Shown here piece by piece: positions 54,131-62,789 of a stretch of 64,000 nucleotides of DNA; positions within the stretch are counted from its first letter, which is position 1; each line of letters begins with the position of its first letter. The position numbers were made by a program, and so were the translations under genes. Under the pieces are notes generated by a model, which was not told where the DNA came from, did no database searches, and saw only the letters and a list, made by a program, of their open reading frames with translations. The DNA comes from Hymenobacter terricola (GTDB lineage: Bacteria; Bacteroidota; Bacteroidia; Cytophagales; Hymenobacteraceae), in NCBI RefSeq assembly GCF_017921975.2, contig NZ_JAGEMO020000003.1:62001-126000 (forward strand), read 5' to 3'.

Positions 54131-55885
54131 ATGCCCGGCCCGTCGCCCCGTTTTTTCTGGATTGTGGGCCTGCTGGCCGTTGCAGCCTGCGCGGCCTACG
54201 CGGCGGCGGTGCTGGCTGGCGCTGACCTGGCCGAGGTGCTGGCGCTGGATGGCATCGCGGCGGAACACGAGCATTGGCACATTCAGCCCCTCACGGCGGC
54301 GGGCTTTCAAGGCGTTAAACTGGCGCTCAGCCTTGTGGCGGCAGGGCTGGGAATAGCCGGCGGCGGGCTGGCCTGGTCGGCCACGGGCCGTCGCGAGCTG
54401 GCCGCGCTGGCTCCGGAAATACGCCAGGGCTGGAATTCAATCACGCATCGCTGGCAGCTGCTGCCGCAGCGCGCCCGGCTTGGGGCGTGGCTGGGATTGG
54501 CAGTCCTCACCGCGTTGCGAACTTACTTCAGCCTCAGCAAGCCCCTGCACCCCGAAGAAATTGCCTCGTACGAATACTTCGTCAGCAAAGGCTTGCTGGC
54601 CGTGAGTAGCTACTATCCAATTCCCAACAATCATATTCTATCCAACACCATCAGCTGGGCATTTTATCGGTTAAAACCAGGGTTTTGGTGGAGCATGCGG
54701 TTGCCGGTTCTGCTCGTGAGCACGGCGGGCACGGCGGGATTATTCGCGGGCTTGCTGTGCTGGGCCAATTTCCGGGTGGCATTTTGGGCCACCGCCGGTT
54801 TTTGCTGGCTGCAGCTGAGCCTGTACAACGCCAGTGCCGGCCGGGGCTACTGGCTGTTGATTTCACTGGTCGGCATCCTGTTTTTCTGCACCCTGGTACT
54901 GGACCAGCCGGGCGGCCCCCGACGAGCCGCGTGGGTGGGTTTGGTGCTGGCCAGCCTGGCGGGCTTCTACACCATCCCCACATTTGCGTATGCGCTGGCC
55001 TCGGCCCTGGCGTGGCTGGGCGGGCGCAGCCTCTACCGCCGCCACTGGCCGCAATTGGGCATTCTGCTGGCAATGTCAGCAGCCATTGCAACTGGCGTCG
55101 CGGCACTTTACGCGCCGTTGGTGCTAATTTCTGGCGCCGGGGCACTGTTCGGCAATGGGTTCGTCACCGCTCAACCAGCGGCAGTTTTTTGGCTCGGACT
55201 CCCGGCTTATCTATGGTTTACGGAAGGCCTCCTGGCTGGGCAGCGCACGGTGGGCGGCTTGCTCGTGCTGGCTGCCATAGCGGGCACCGGCTACTGGTTG
55301 TGGAGGGCTCGCCGCCACCATTTCGCCAGCCCCGAGCCGTTGCATTTAGGCAGCGCCACCCTGTGGTTTGCCCTATTCCCTTATGCGCTGGTGCTCGTGC
55401 AACGGGTATTTGCCCCCGAGCGGGTGCTGCTCTACAAGTCGTTTTTCCTGTTCACCTTGCTGGCGCTGCTGGCTGATGCGTGGCTGCGCCGTCCGGCGCC
55501 GGCCTGGCTGCGGCGCTGGTCGGGGCGGGCTTTGGTGGCCGCGTTTGCCGTTTTCGCAGCCTACCAAACGTATTATGTGGAATTCTTAAACCGGCAAATC
55601 CGCACCACCACCGCAGCCTATCGCGCCGGTTTTGAGTGGCTGCGGCGGCAGCCCGCCGGCCCGGTGCTGGCCCCGGAGCCGCTGCACGAGCTGTTTTTCC
55701 GTTTCTACGCCCACACCACCGCGCCAGACCGGCCGTGGCAGATTGATATGGTTCGCCGCCCCACCCGCCGCTACGCGTACGTGGTGGCCTTCCCCAATAA
55801 GCGCGGCGCATTCCAACCCGTTTTTGCTTTCCCACCGGCTTTTGCCAACTCCCAGGTAGAAATTTTTGCCGTGCCCAGGCCATAA
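54131..55885 (+). CDS. GT-C-fold membrane glycosyltransferase-like protein (copy 2)
   Basis: The 584-residue protein has about a dozen helices and shares with copy 1 the block PLHPEEIASYEYFVSKG, then YYPIPNNHILSN, and YNASAGRGYWLLISLVGILF. Acidic Glu-Glu replaces Asp-Glu in the first loop. The C-terminal 130 residues look periplasmic. Substrates are unknown. It starts at the base after the maf stop. A polyprenyl-phosphate-sugar donor would be typical of the fold, but this is inference. Confidence 0.7.
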   Translation: MPGPSPRFFWIVGLLAVAACAAYAAAVLAGADLAEVLALDGIAAEHEHWHIQPLTAAGFQGVKLALSLVAAGLGIAGGGLAWSATGRRELAALAPEIRQGWNSITHRWQLLPQRARLGAWLGLAVLTALRTYFSLSKPLHPEEIASYEYFVSKGLLAVSSYYPIPNNHILSNTISWAFYRLKPGFWWSMRLPVLLVSTAGTAGLFAGLLCWANFRVAFWATAGFCWLQLSLYNASAGRGYWLLISLVGILFFCTLVLDQPGGPRRAAWVGLVLASLAGFYTIPTFAYALASALAWLGGRSLYRRHWPQLGILLAMSAAIATGVAALYAPLVLISGAGALFGNGFVTAQPAAVFWLGLPAYLWFTEGLLAGQRTVGGLLVLAAIAGTGYWLWRARRHHFASPEPLHLGSATLWFALFPYALVLVQRVFAPERVLLYKSFFLFTLLALLADAWLRRPAPAWLRRWSGRALVAAFAVFAAYQTYYVEFLNRQIRTTTAAYRAGFEWLRRQPAGPVLAPEPLHELFFRFYAHTTAPDRPWQIDMVRRPTRRYAYVVAFPNKRGAFQPVFAFPPAFANSQVEIFAVPRP

Positions 55886-55946
55886 TTTTTAGGGCTAACC
55901 GGGGCAGGCCGAACGCAACAAAAACGTCTCCTTCGGACGCTTTGAT

Positions 55947-55962
55947 GGTACATTGGTGTACC
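55947..55962. promoter_or_regulatory. Palindrome before the cupin gene
   Basis: GGTACA-TTGG-TGTACC, perfect 6-bp arms, 30 bp before the ATG. It could be an operator; TACATTGG inside it resembles a -7 box. Confidence 0.35.
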
Positions 55963-55992
55963 CAATTTTAGATTTCAACCAATCCAACCGCT

Positions 55993-56490
55993 ATGCGCCC
56001 CACTTCCATCCGAACCCTCGACCCCCAGGCTGGCCTCGCCATTTCGGTGGTTGGCGACACGTACCGCGTCCTCGTTAGCGGCGAGCAGTCCGCGGGCGCC
56101 TATGCCATCATCGATATGCTGGTGCCCCCCGGCGGCGGGCCCGGGCCGCACGCCCATGCCGAAATTCAGGAGGCCTTTTTTGTGATTGGGGGTGAAGTAG
56201 TCGTACGGTCTGAAACCCAGACGTACACCGCTAAAAAAGGGGCCTTCGTGGACATACCTACCGGCGGCGCCATCCACAGCTTCACCAATGAGTCGACGGC
56301 CGTGGCGCATCTGCTGTGCGTAGTCGTGCCCGCTGGCCTGGAGAAATTTTTTGCTGAAATCGGCCAGCCCGTGGCTGCCGACGCATTTTTGCCCAAGCCC
56401 GAACTGGGCCCCGACGCCCTAAAAGAGTTGCAAGCCCTTGCCGGGAAGTATAACCAGGAAGTATTTCCCCCGGATTATTTCACGAAATAA
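55993..56490 (+). CDS. Cupin-domain protein
   Basis: The 165-residue protein contains one cupin fold: PGPHAHAEIQEAFFVIGGEV holds the metal-binding H-x-H and Glu, and IPTGGAIHSFTNESTAVAHL the second motif with His. Substrate is unknown; such stand-alone cupins include quercetinase-like and uncharacterised members. It is preceded by a small palindrome and convergent with the EamA gene. Confidence 0.82.
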   Translation: MRPTSIRTLDPQAGLAISVVGDTYRVLVSGEQSAGAYAIIDMLVPPGGGPGPHAHAEIQEAFFVIGGEVVVRSETQTYTAKKGAFVDIPTGGAIHSFTNESTAVAHLLCVVVPAGLEKFFAEIGQPVAADAFLPKPELGPDALKELQALAGKYNQEVFPPDYFTK

Positions 56491-56578
56491 CCAAGCCTGC
56501 TTCGGACGGAATGCGTTTGGTGCCGGGCTTTCGTACGCGTTTTGAAACGGGCACAAATTCCACCTTGCTGAGCGGCTC

Positions 56579-57007
56579 CTACTGCCCGCGTGCCAGCAGC
56601 GCAATGCCGACCACAATCAGCAGCAAGCCACCGGCCTGCGACAGCGTCAGGGCCTCCCGTAGCACAACCAGGCCCAAAACTGCCGTGAGCAGCACCGAGC
56701 CGCCCACAATCACCGGCGTGCCCACCGAGGAATTCACCCCGCGCTGAAACACCACGAACGTCAGGATTTCGGCCAGCCCCACGCCCAGCCCAGCCAGAGC
56801 CGCCAGCCCCAGGCCCTGGCTGGTCACGGGCAGCGGCTGCCCTTGCAGCTTCAGTTTCACTAGCCACGCGGCCCCGAGAGCGGCAGCTACCAGCTGCAGC
56901 ACCACCGCGCCCACGGCGGGCGGCAGATGGTTGGCGGCGAGCTTGATGAAGAAGTTGTAGAGCGCCAGGCACAGGGCCGTGAGCAGCGCGAGGGGAAGCC
57001 AGTTCAT
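56579..57007 (-). CDS. EamA-like small membrane transporter
   Basis: The 142-residue protein has four or five helices: LPLALLTALCLALYNFFIKL, AVGAVVLQLVAAALGAAWLV, GLGLAALAGLGVGLAEILTF, VGTPVIVGGSVLLTAVLGLV and LLLIVVGIALLA. This fits half-size EamA/drug-metabolite transporters. Substrate unknown. Its ATG (57005-57007) overlaps the stop of the preceding HAD gene as ATGA, so translation is probably coupled. Confidence 0.8.
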   Translation of the reverse strand: MNWLPLALLTALCLALYNFFIKLAANHLPPAVGAVVLQLVAAALGAAWLVKLKLQGQPLPVTSQGLGLAALAGLGVGLAEILTFVVFQRGVNSSVGTPVIVGGSVLLTAVLGLVVLREALTLSQAGGLLLIVVGIALLARGQ

Positions 57008-57468
57008 GGGGTGAGGAGAATATCCAGCACTTTGGTCATGGCTTCTTCGTCCAGACCAATCAGTGGTTTTGTAAGCACACACCGCGCCTTTATGGCTTCC
57101 GGTAATCGATTGATTGAAAGGTCATCGTCAATAATCACATACGTTTCTCCATCGCTGCGGCTTGCAACCCACTCTGCTATTTCATCGGCCCGGTCGCCCA
57201 TGCAGTTAAGGGTTGCCACATCATTGATTTTAGCAATTAGCGGTGAATTAATTCCTCTGGTCTGCAAAATAACTTGCCATTCGCCAAGCGAATAATTGAT
57301 TCTGTGTGACGTAGTCAATACAATCCTTGCCTGGGTCTGGTCGATGATACGGCCCAAGTTATTCGCGGCGCGTGCATTGAACTTCATAAAGCCATCGTCC
57401 TGAAGCTCCACGGCCCGCCACGCTGGGGTCGTCACTAAAACCCCATCAATATCCAGGAGAATTACCAT
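57004..57468 (-). CDS. HAD-domain protein (HAD_SAK_2-like)
   Basis: The 154-residue protein is a small HAD fold. VILLDIDGVLVTT holds the catalytic Asp pair, RIVLTTSHRINYS the second motif, and TYVIIDDDLS the acidic fourth. It resembles HAD domains found in RNA-repair 'Swiss army knife' proteins, but stands alone. It is more AT-rich than its neighbours. It overlaps the EamA gene by four bases. Confidence 0.75.
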   Translation of the reverse strand: MVILLDIDGVLVTTPAWRAVELQDDGFMKFNARAANNLGRIIDQTQARIVLTTSHRINYSLGEWQVILQTRGINSPLIAKINDVATLNCMGDRADEIAEWVASRSDGETYVIIDDDLSINRLPEAIKARCVLTKPLIGLDEEAMTKVLDILLTP

Positions 57469-57505
57469 GTCAAATCAATTCAAAAACCCAAAATCCGACA
57501 GAATC

Positions 57506-58495
57506 TCACCGCAGCTTCTCCTTCAGTAACTCCAGCTCCACGGCCGGCGAAATCCGCTCGTAGAGAATGTTATAGGCCGCCTCCGTAATCGGCATATTCA
57601 CCTTAAGCTTCTTGTTCAGCTCATGGATGGATTTCACGGCGTAGTAGCCTTCGGCCACCATGTTCATTTCCAGCTGGGCCGATTTCACGGAGTAGCCGCG
57701 GCCCACCATGCCGCCAAAGGTGCGGTTGCGCGAGAACTGCGAGTAGGCCGTCACCAGCAAGTCGCCGAGGTAGGCGGAGGCCGATAGGTCGCGCGGCTGG
57801 GGGTTGATGGCTTGCAGGAAGCGGCGGATTTCCTGCACCGCGTTGCTCACCAGCACGGCCAGGAAATTGTCGCCGTAGCCCAGGCCATGCGCAATGCCGC
57901 CGGTGAGCGCGATGATGTTTTTCATCACCGCGCAGTACTCAATCCCGTCGAGGTCGGAGGCCGGGTGGGCGCTCACAAAGCGGTTGCGCAGCAGCTCGCA
58001 GAAGGCCAGCGCAAGGCCCGCATCGGGCGAGCCGATGGTGAGGTAGCTCTGTTTTTCCAGGGCCACTTCCTCGGCGTGGCAGGGCCCGGCAATTACGCCC
58101 ACCTGCGTGCGCGGCAGCCGAAACCGCTCGACCACGTAATCGGTCACCAGTTGGTTCTTGCCCGGAATCATGCCCTTGATGGCCGAAATAACCTTTTTGT
58201 GTTTCAGCGAGTCGCGGTCCAGCTTATCCAGCACGGGCTGCACGAAAGCCGCGGGCACGGCCAGCACCAGCCAATCGGCTTCCTCGATGGCTTCTTCCAG
58301 GTCGGTGGTGGGGTGCACGCGGTTCAGGTCGAACTGCACGGCCGAGAGGTAGCGGGGGTTGTGGCGGGTGCGCAGCAAGTGCTGCACGTCCTCTTTCGAG
58401 CGCAGCCACCAGTCGACGCGGGCGCCATTTTCGGACAGTATTTTGGTGAGAGCGGTGGCCCAGGAGCCGCCGCCAAGCATGGCTATTTTTTCCAA
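57506..58495 (-). CDS. gpsA: Glycerol-3-phosphate dehydrogenase [NAD(P)+]
   Basis: The 329-residue enzyme makes sn-glycerol-3-phosphate for phospholipids. It has MEKIAMLGGGSWATALTKIL with the dinucleotide loop, ISAIKGMIP, GVIAGPCHAEEVALEKQ (usual GPSHAEE has Ser, here Cys), the catalytic Lys in CAVMKNIIALTGGIAHGLG, and LVTAYSQFSRNRTFGG. The start ATG 58495 is clear. A 39-bp perfect inverted repeat lies upstream. Confidence 0.94.
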   Translation of the reverse strand: MEKIAMLGGGSWATALTKILSENGARVDWWLRSKEDVQHLLRTRHNPRYLSAVQFDLNRVHPTTDLEEAIEEADWLVLAVPAAFVQPVLDKLDRDSLKHKKVISAIKGMIPGKNQLVTDYVVERFRLPRTQVGVIAGPCHAEEVALEKQSYLTIGSPDAGLALAFCELLRNRFVSAHPASDLDGIEYCAVMKNIIALTGGIAHGLGYGDNFLAVLVSNAVQEIRRFLQAINPQPRDLSASAYLGDLLVTAYSQFSRNRTFGGMVGRGYSVKSAQLEMNMVAEGYYAVKSIHELNKKLKVNMPITEAAYNILYERISPAVELELLKEKLR

Positions 58496-58571
58496 GTAGG
58501 TGGGAGTTTAGTATTGAGCAGCGAAGAACGCCATGAGTGAGAAACCAAGAACGTTACGGGCTAAGAAATCA

Positions 58572-58669
58572 AGAACGTCATGCTGAGGGAAGCCGAAGCA
58601 TCTCTACCGCGCAAGTAACTATTTGCTATTGCGGTAGAGATGCTTCGGCTTCCCTCAGCATGACGTTCT
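58572..58669. repeat. 39-bp perfect inverted repeat (REP/MITE-like)
   Basis: The arm 58572-58610 (AGAACGTCATGCTGAGGGAA...) is the exact reverse complement of 58631-58669, with a 20-base loop. It lies between the adaptor and gpsA genes. A short motif CAAGAACGT recurs just upstream. It could fold into a very stable hairpin and resembles dispersed non-autonomous elements. Confidence 0.9.
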
Positions 58670-58697
58670 CTGGACGTCTTCTGACCAGCTTGCGACC

Positions 58698-60107
58698 TTA
58701 TTTCGCCGCGTCCGGGTCGTCCTTCAGCGCTTCCTTATTCAGGGTTTTGGCATCCTTGATTTCCACGTGCGAGCCGTCTTTCAGCGTTTTGGCCACGGCG
58801 CGGAAGGGGCCGCTCGCCACCTGGTCGCCGGCCTTCACGCCGCTCAGCACTTCGATGTTCTGGAAGTCACTGATGCCGGTTTTCACGGGCGTCAGCACCG
58901 CTTTGCCATCTCGAATCACGAACACCACTTCCTGAATTTCGGCCTTGGGCGCGCTTTTTGGGTCCACGGCCGTGGCGGTGCCATTGCCCCGGCTGGAGCG
59001 AATTTGCGGGCCGCCTTTTGCGTCCGTTTTCGCATTGGCCGAATCGGAACGGGTGGTCACCGACGCCAGGGGTACGCTCAGCACGCCGCCTTTGCGGTCC
59101 GTGATGATGTCGACCGAGGCCGTCATGCCGGGGCGGAACGGCACGATGATGTGCCCGCGCACCGTGCGCAACAGGTGGCTGTAGCTTTCCGGCAGCAGCC
59201 GGATGCGCACTTCAAATTCGGTCACGGCTTCGGCCGTGAGGGCGTCCTTGGCGGTGTTGGCAATGTTGGTGACGAGGCCGCGGAATTTCTCGTCCTTGTT
59301 GCTATAGGCATCCACTTCCACCTCCACCGAGTCGCCGATGTTCACGTTGTTCACGTCGTTCTCGTTCACGTTCACGCGCACCTCCATGTTGTTGAGGTTG
59401 GCAATGCGCATGATTTCGGTGCCGGCCATTTGGGTGGTGCCCACCACGCGCTCGCCTTTTTTCACGTTCAGCTTGCTCACCGTGCCGCTCACCGGCGAAT
59501 AAATCGTGGTTTTGTTGAGGTTTTTGCGGGCCTCTTCCAGCGAGGCCGAGGCGGCCGTCACAGTGCTTTGCGAGGCGCGGATGGTTTGCTTGGCGCTGTT
59601 AATTTCCTCCTGCGAGGCATTGTAAGCGGCCTGACTGGCTTCGTAGTCCGACTGCGAAATGACTTTCTGCTTGTACAGCGAAGCGTTGCGGCGGTAGGTC
59701 AGCTCGGTTTGCTTGGCGCTGGCCATCAGCTGCTGGAGGCGGGCCTGGGCCTGGCCCACGTTGGCGCGCTGGGTGCCCACCTGGGCGCTTTGCATTTCCA
59801 CCTGGGCCTGGTAGTTATCGGGCCGAATGCGGAGCAGCAGCTGCCCTTTGCGCACAGAATCGCCCTCCTGCACGTACAGTTCAATAATTTCGCCCGACAC
59901 ATCGGGCGAAATTTTCACTTCGGTTTCGGGCTGCACTTTGCCCGAGGCACTGACTTTTTCCACGATATTGGCCGGTCCGGCCTTGGCGGCGAGGACTTCG
60001 ACGCCGGTCGGCTTGCCCACCCAGCCTTGCTTTTTCGCCACGGTGTAGCCCACAATGAGCACCAGCACCAAACCAATCAGGATGTAGAGTAAACGGTTGT
60101 TTTTCAT
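58698..60107 (-). CDS. RND/ABC efflux periplasmic adaptor (HlyD/MacA-like)
   Basis: The 469-residue membrane-fusion protein has an N-terminal helix (LLYILIGLVLVLIVGYTVA), a lipoyl-like domain (KVSASGKVQPETEVKISPDV), a long alpha-helical hairpin (about 105-215), a beta-barrel domain and a variable C-terminal domain with an Asp/Lys-rich tail. It links an inner-membrane pump to TolC. The TolC-like gene is upstream on the same strand. The pump gene itself is not in the window; an ABC MacB-type partner is typical for this adaptor class. Confidence 0.88.
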   Translation of the reverse strand: MKNNRLLYILIGLVLVLIVGYTVAKKQGWVGKPTGVEVLAAKAGPANIVEKVSASGKVQPETEVKISPDVSGEIIELYVQEGDSVRKGQLLLRIRPDNYQAQVEMQSAQVGTQRANVGQAQARLQQLMASAKQTELTYRRNASLYKQKVISQSDYEASQAAYNASQEEINSAKQTIRASQSTVTAASASLEEARKNLNKTTIYSPVSGTVSKLNVKKGERVVGTTQMAGTEIMRIANLNNMEVRVNVNENDVNNVNIGDSVEVEVDAYSNKDEKFRGLVTNIANTAKDALTAEAVTEFEVRIRLLPESYSHLLRTVRGHIIVPFRPGMTASVDIITDRKGGVLSVPLASVTTRSDSANAKTDAKGGPQIRSSRGNGTATAVDPKSAPKAEIQEVVFVIRDGKAVLTPVKTGISDFQNIEVLSGVKAGDQVASGPFRAVAKTLKDGSHVEIKDAKTLNKEALKDDPDAAK

Positions 60108-60150
60108 GTAGTAATTGTCGGTTGTTGGTTGCCGTCGTCAGGTTGTTTCC

Positions 60151-60186
60151 GTGCTCGTTATCAGCCTAATAACTGACAACGAGCAC
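60151..60186. repeat. Inverted repeat between the TolC and adaptor genes
   Basis: GTGCTCGTTATCAG (60151-60164) pairs with CTGACAACGAGCAC (60173-60186) with one mismatch. On the minus strand ACAAC/GACAA units continue to the adaptor ATG. The unit is related to the repeat at 917-992. Confidence 0.65.
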
Positions 60187-60197
60187 CTAACAACTGC

Positions 60198-61748
60198 TCA
60201 AAGTGTCAGCGGCTTGCCCTGATAGAACTCGAGCACTTTGCGCCGGAAAATGAAGCTGTACTTGGCCTGAATGCGGTTTGATTCGGCGAAGGTGAGGTTG
60301 TTTTTGGCGATGTTGAATTCGGTGCCGTTGAGCAAGCCGTTGTTGAAGCGGATTTCCGAGTTGCGCTGCGTGAGCGTGAGGGCCGTCACCTGGCGCTTGG
60401 CCGCCGAGTATTGCAGCTGGGCGGCGCGGGCATCGGCGTAGGCCTGCTCGATGCTTTGGCGCAGGGTGAGGCGGGCCTGCTCGGCGCGCACCGTGGCCGA
60501 CTGCTCGTTGAGCAGGGCCCGCTGCACGCCCGTGCGCACCTGCAAGCCGTTGAGAATGGGCACCGACAGGCCGAACTGGATTTGCTTGCCCAGGTTATTA
60601 TTCAGCTGGTCGAAAAACCTGACCGGGAGCACGTCGTACGTGGGCTGGCCGGGCAGCTGCACGGTGTAGCCGCTGGTGCCGGGCACGGGGTTGCCGGCGG
60701 CATCCAGCACTACCAGCGGAAACGGGGTCCCCGCCGATGTGCCCGAAATCACCCGCGACACCGAGGACGACGAGAAACCCGTAAAAATCTGCCCCGACAG
60801 GAACAGGCGCGGGTAGTAGGCGCCCCGCGTGAGGTCGGTGCTGCGGCGGGCGCTCTGCACCCGCAGCTCGGCCGCCTTAATCTCGGGCAGTCTCGTCGAG
60901 GCCGTTTGGAAGGCTTGGTTCACGTCGAGGCTGTAGGGTGCTTCCTCGTCGGGGTCGGCCAGCTGGGGCACGTCAATCTGGAAGTTCTTGGCCGTGGCCG
61001 GGTCAATGTTCAGCAGCTGCATGAGGGCCAGGCGGGCCAGGTCGGCCTGGTTCTGGGCCGTTATCACGTTCAGCTGGTCAGTGGCCAGCTGCGACTGCGT
61101 ATCGAGCACCGTGCTTTCGGGAATGCTGCCGGCTTTGAGAAGGATTTTGGCGCGGTCCAGCTGGGCCTGGTCGTTATCGACGTGCAGCTGATTGGCCCGC
61201 ACCAGCTCCTGGGCCAGCACCAGCTGCAGAAACTGCGACGCCACGTTCAGGCTCAAGTCGTTCTTGGCCTTCTCAATGTCCTGCACGCTGGCCTCGTAGT
61301 CCAGCGCATTGCGCTTGATGGTGTTGCGCAGCTGAAAGCCCTGAAACAACACCAGCTGCGACACGGCCGAAAAGTTGTTGGCCCGAATGGTCTGGCTCTG
61401 ATACTCGTAGGTGAGCGGGTTCACGCTCGTGCCAAACTGCCAGGTCTGGTTGCCGTTGAGGTTCGCCGAAGGCAGCAAGGCGGCCTTGCTCTGGTTGAGG
61501 ACAACCTTGTTGTTCTGGGCCGAGAGGCTATTCAGGCGCACGCCCAGGTTGTGCTCCAGAGCGTAGTCCACGGCGCGCTGCAGGGTCCAGGGGCCGGTGG
61601 CGGCCTGGGCCGGGCCGGCCAGCGCTGCTGCGGGCGGCGAGGCCGGAATGGCAGGCGTCTGGGCCTGCGCGGCGGTAGCCAGCAGCAAGGCTCCCGCCAG
61701 CGTGAGCGGCCGGGATTTCACAGCCGAAAGGGTAATACGTCGTTTCAT
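60198..61748 (-). CDS. TolC-family outer-membrane efflux protein
   Basis: The 516-residue protein has a signal peptide ending AQAQ, then two repeats typical of outer-membrane efflux proteins. ALEHNLGVRLNSLSAQNNKV is the family's opening, and IKRNALDYEASVQDIEKAKN and QAYADARAAQLQYSAAKRQV are the paired helices. It should form the outer-membrane channel for the adaptor gene that follows. ATG 61748 starts MKRRITLSAVKSRPLTLAGA. Confidence 0.9.
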   Translation of the reverse strand: MKRRITLSAVKSRPLTLAGALLLATAAQAQTPAIPASPPAAALAGPAQAATGPWTLQRAVDYALEHNLGVRLNSLSAQNNKVVLNQSKAALLPSANLNGNQTWQFGTSVNPLTYEYQSQTIRANNFSAVSQLVLFQGFQLRNTIKRNALDYEASVQDIEKAKNDLSLNVASQFLQLVLAQELVRANQLHVDNDQAQLDRAKILLKAGSIPESTVLDTQSQLATDQLNVITAQNQADLARLALMQLLNIDPATAKNFQIDVPQLADPDEEAPYSLDVNQAFQTASTRLPEIKAAELRVQSARRSTDLTRGAYYPRLFLSGQIFTGFSSSSVSRVISGTSAGTPFPLVVLDAAGNPVPGTSGYTVQLPGQPTYDVLPVRFFDQLNNNLGKQIQFGLSVPILNGLQVRTGVQRALLNEQSATVRAEQARLTLRQSIEQAYADARAAQLQYSAAKRQVTALTLTQRNSEIRFNNGLLNGTEFNIAKNNLTFAESNRIQAKYSFIFRRKVLEFYQGKPLTL

Positions 61749-61820
61749 CTCGCAGAAAATTTTGGTGCTTCCAGGGTAGCTTAATCGAAGGGAAAAGCTA
61801 TTTATTACATTTCCGCGCCG

Positions 61821-62501
61821 TCATTCCAGCGTTGCAATGTAGGTGATGCGCTGCACCCAGCTCAGTTGACGTAAATACGCCAGCGTTATTTCCTTAATCG
61901 GGCTATCCATCTCAATAAACTGCCGGGCCGCGTCGTTGCGGCCCTTCCGGCTCACAAACATGGTGGCGATGTTGCACTGGTCGTGCGCAATAACCGAGGC
62001 AATGAACGCAATGGAGCCGGGCACGTCTTGGGCATCGACGATGAGCGTGTGCAGCGCGCCCGAGAAGTCGGACGAAAACCCATCGACCTCCACAATGCGA
62101 ATAACGCCGCCGCCCCGGCTCTGGCCCACCACCTCCACGCGGTGGCCCGTGGCCCCGTCCAGCAGGTTCACCTTGATGGTGTTCGGGTGCATGGTGGAGG
62201 CATTGCCCACGCTCTGAAAGGTATACTGCAGGCCGGCCGCTTCGGCGTGGTCGAAGGCCGTGCGGATGCGGGTGTCGTCGGGCGCGTAGCCGAGCAGGCC
62301 GGCCACAATGGCGCGGTCGGAGCCGTGGCCCTCGTAGGTGCGGGCAAACGAGTTGTAGAACGTCACCACCGCCTCGGTGGGCACGGCCCCCAGAATGCGG
62401 ATGGCCGCCCGCGCGATGCGCACCACCCCGGCCGTGTGCGACGAGCTGGGCCCAATCATCACGGGGCCAATCATATCAAAAATGCTGGATTTTTCGGCCA
62501 T
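61821..62501 (-). CDS. sdaAB: L-serine ammonia-lyase beta subunit
   Basis: The 226-residue subunit belongs to the iron-sulfur L-serine dehydratase. SSIFDMIGPVMIGPSSSHTA holds the GPSSSHT substrate-binding motif. ALHTLIVDAQDVPGSIAFIA begins a C-terminal ACT domain used in allosteric control. It needs an alpha subunit (sdaAA, with the cluster Cys), which is not in this window. ATG 62501 is clear. It lies 72 bp from the TolC-family gene. Confidence 0.92.
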   Translation of the reverse strand: MAEKSSIFDMIGPVMIGPSSSHTAGVVRIARAAIRILGAVPTEAVVTFYNSFARTYEGHGSDRAIVAGLLGYAPDDTRIRTAFDHAEAAGLQYTFQSVGNASTMHPNTIKVNLLDGATGHRVEVVGQSRGGGVIRIVEVDGFSSDFSGALHTLIVDAQDVPGSIAFIASVIAHDQCNIATMFVSRKGRNDAARQFIEMDSPIKEITLAYLRQLSWVQRITYIATLE

Positions 62502-62701
62502 GGGCTTGCGCCATCAATACGGTTACGGAGCTAAAAGTAGCGGATTTGAGCCACACCGGGCAGTTGGACGGGCGGGCGGGCCCCACAAAGTATTCGATAA
62601 AAAGCTCGACTTAAAGGCATTTAAGCTCCAGAATTCGCAACAAAGATGCGGCCCAACCACATAGGTTGCGGATTGTTAGGCACGCCGCCTAATTCCGCTC
62701 C

Positions 62702-62730
62702 TTGAAACCACAGTATTTTAACGATATTTG
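62702..62730 (+). promoter_or_regulatory. Probable kynA promoter
   Basis: TTG at 62702-62704, an 18-bp spacer and GATATTTG at 62723-62730 (one base from TAnnTTTG). The ATG is 59 bp downstream. Confidence 0.4.
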
Positions 62731-62789
62731 CCACGGCCCACCCAGCCAATAGGCTCCTCTTTTTCCCTCTCACTTCACCCCTTCCCCAC

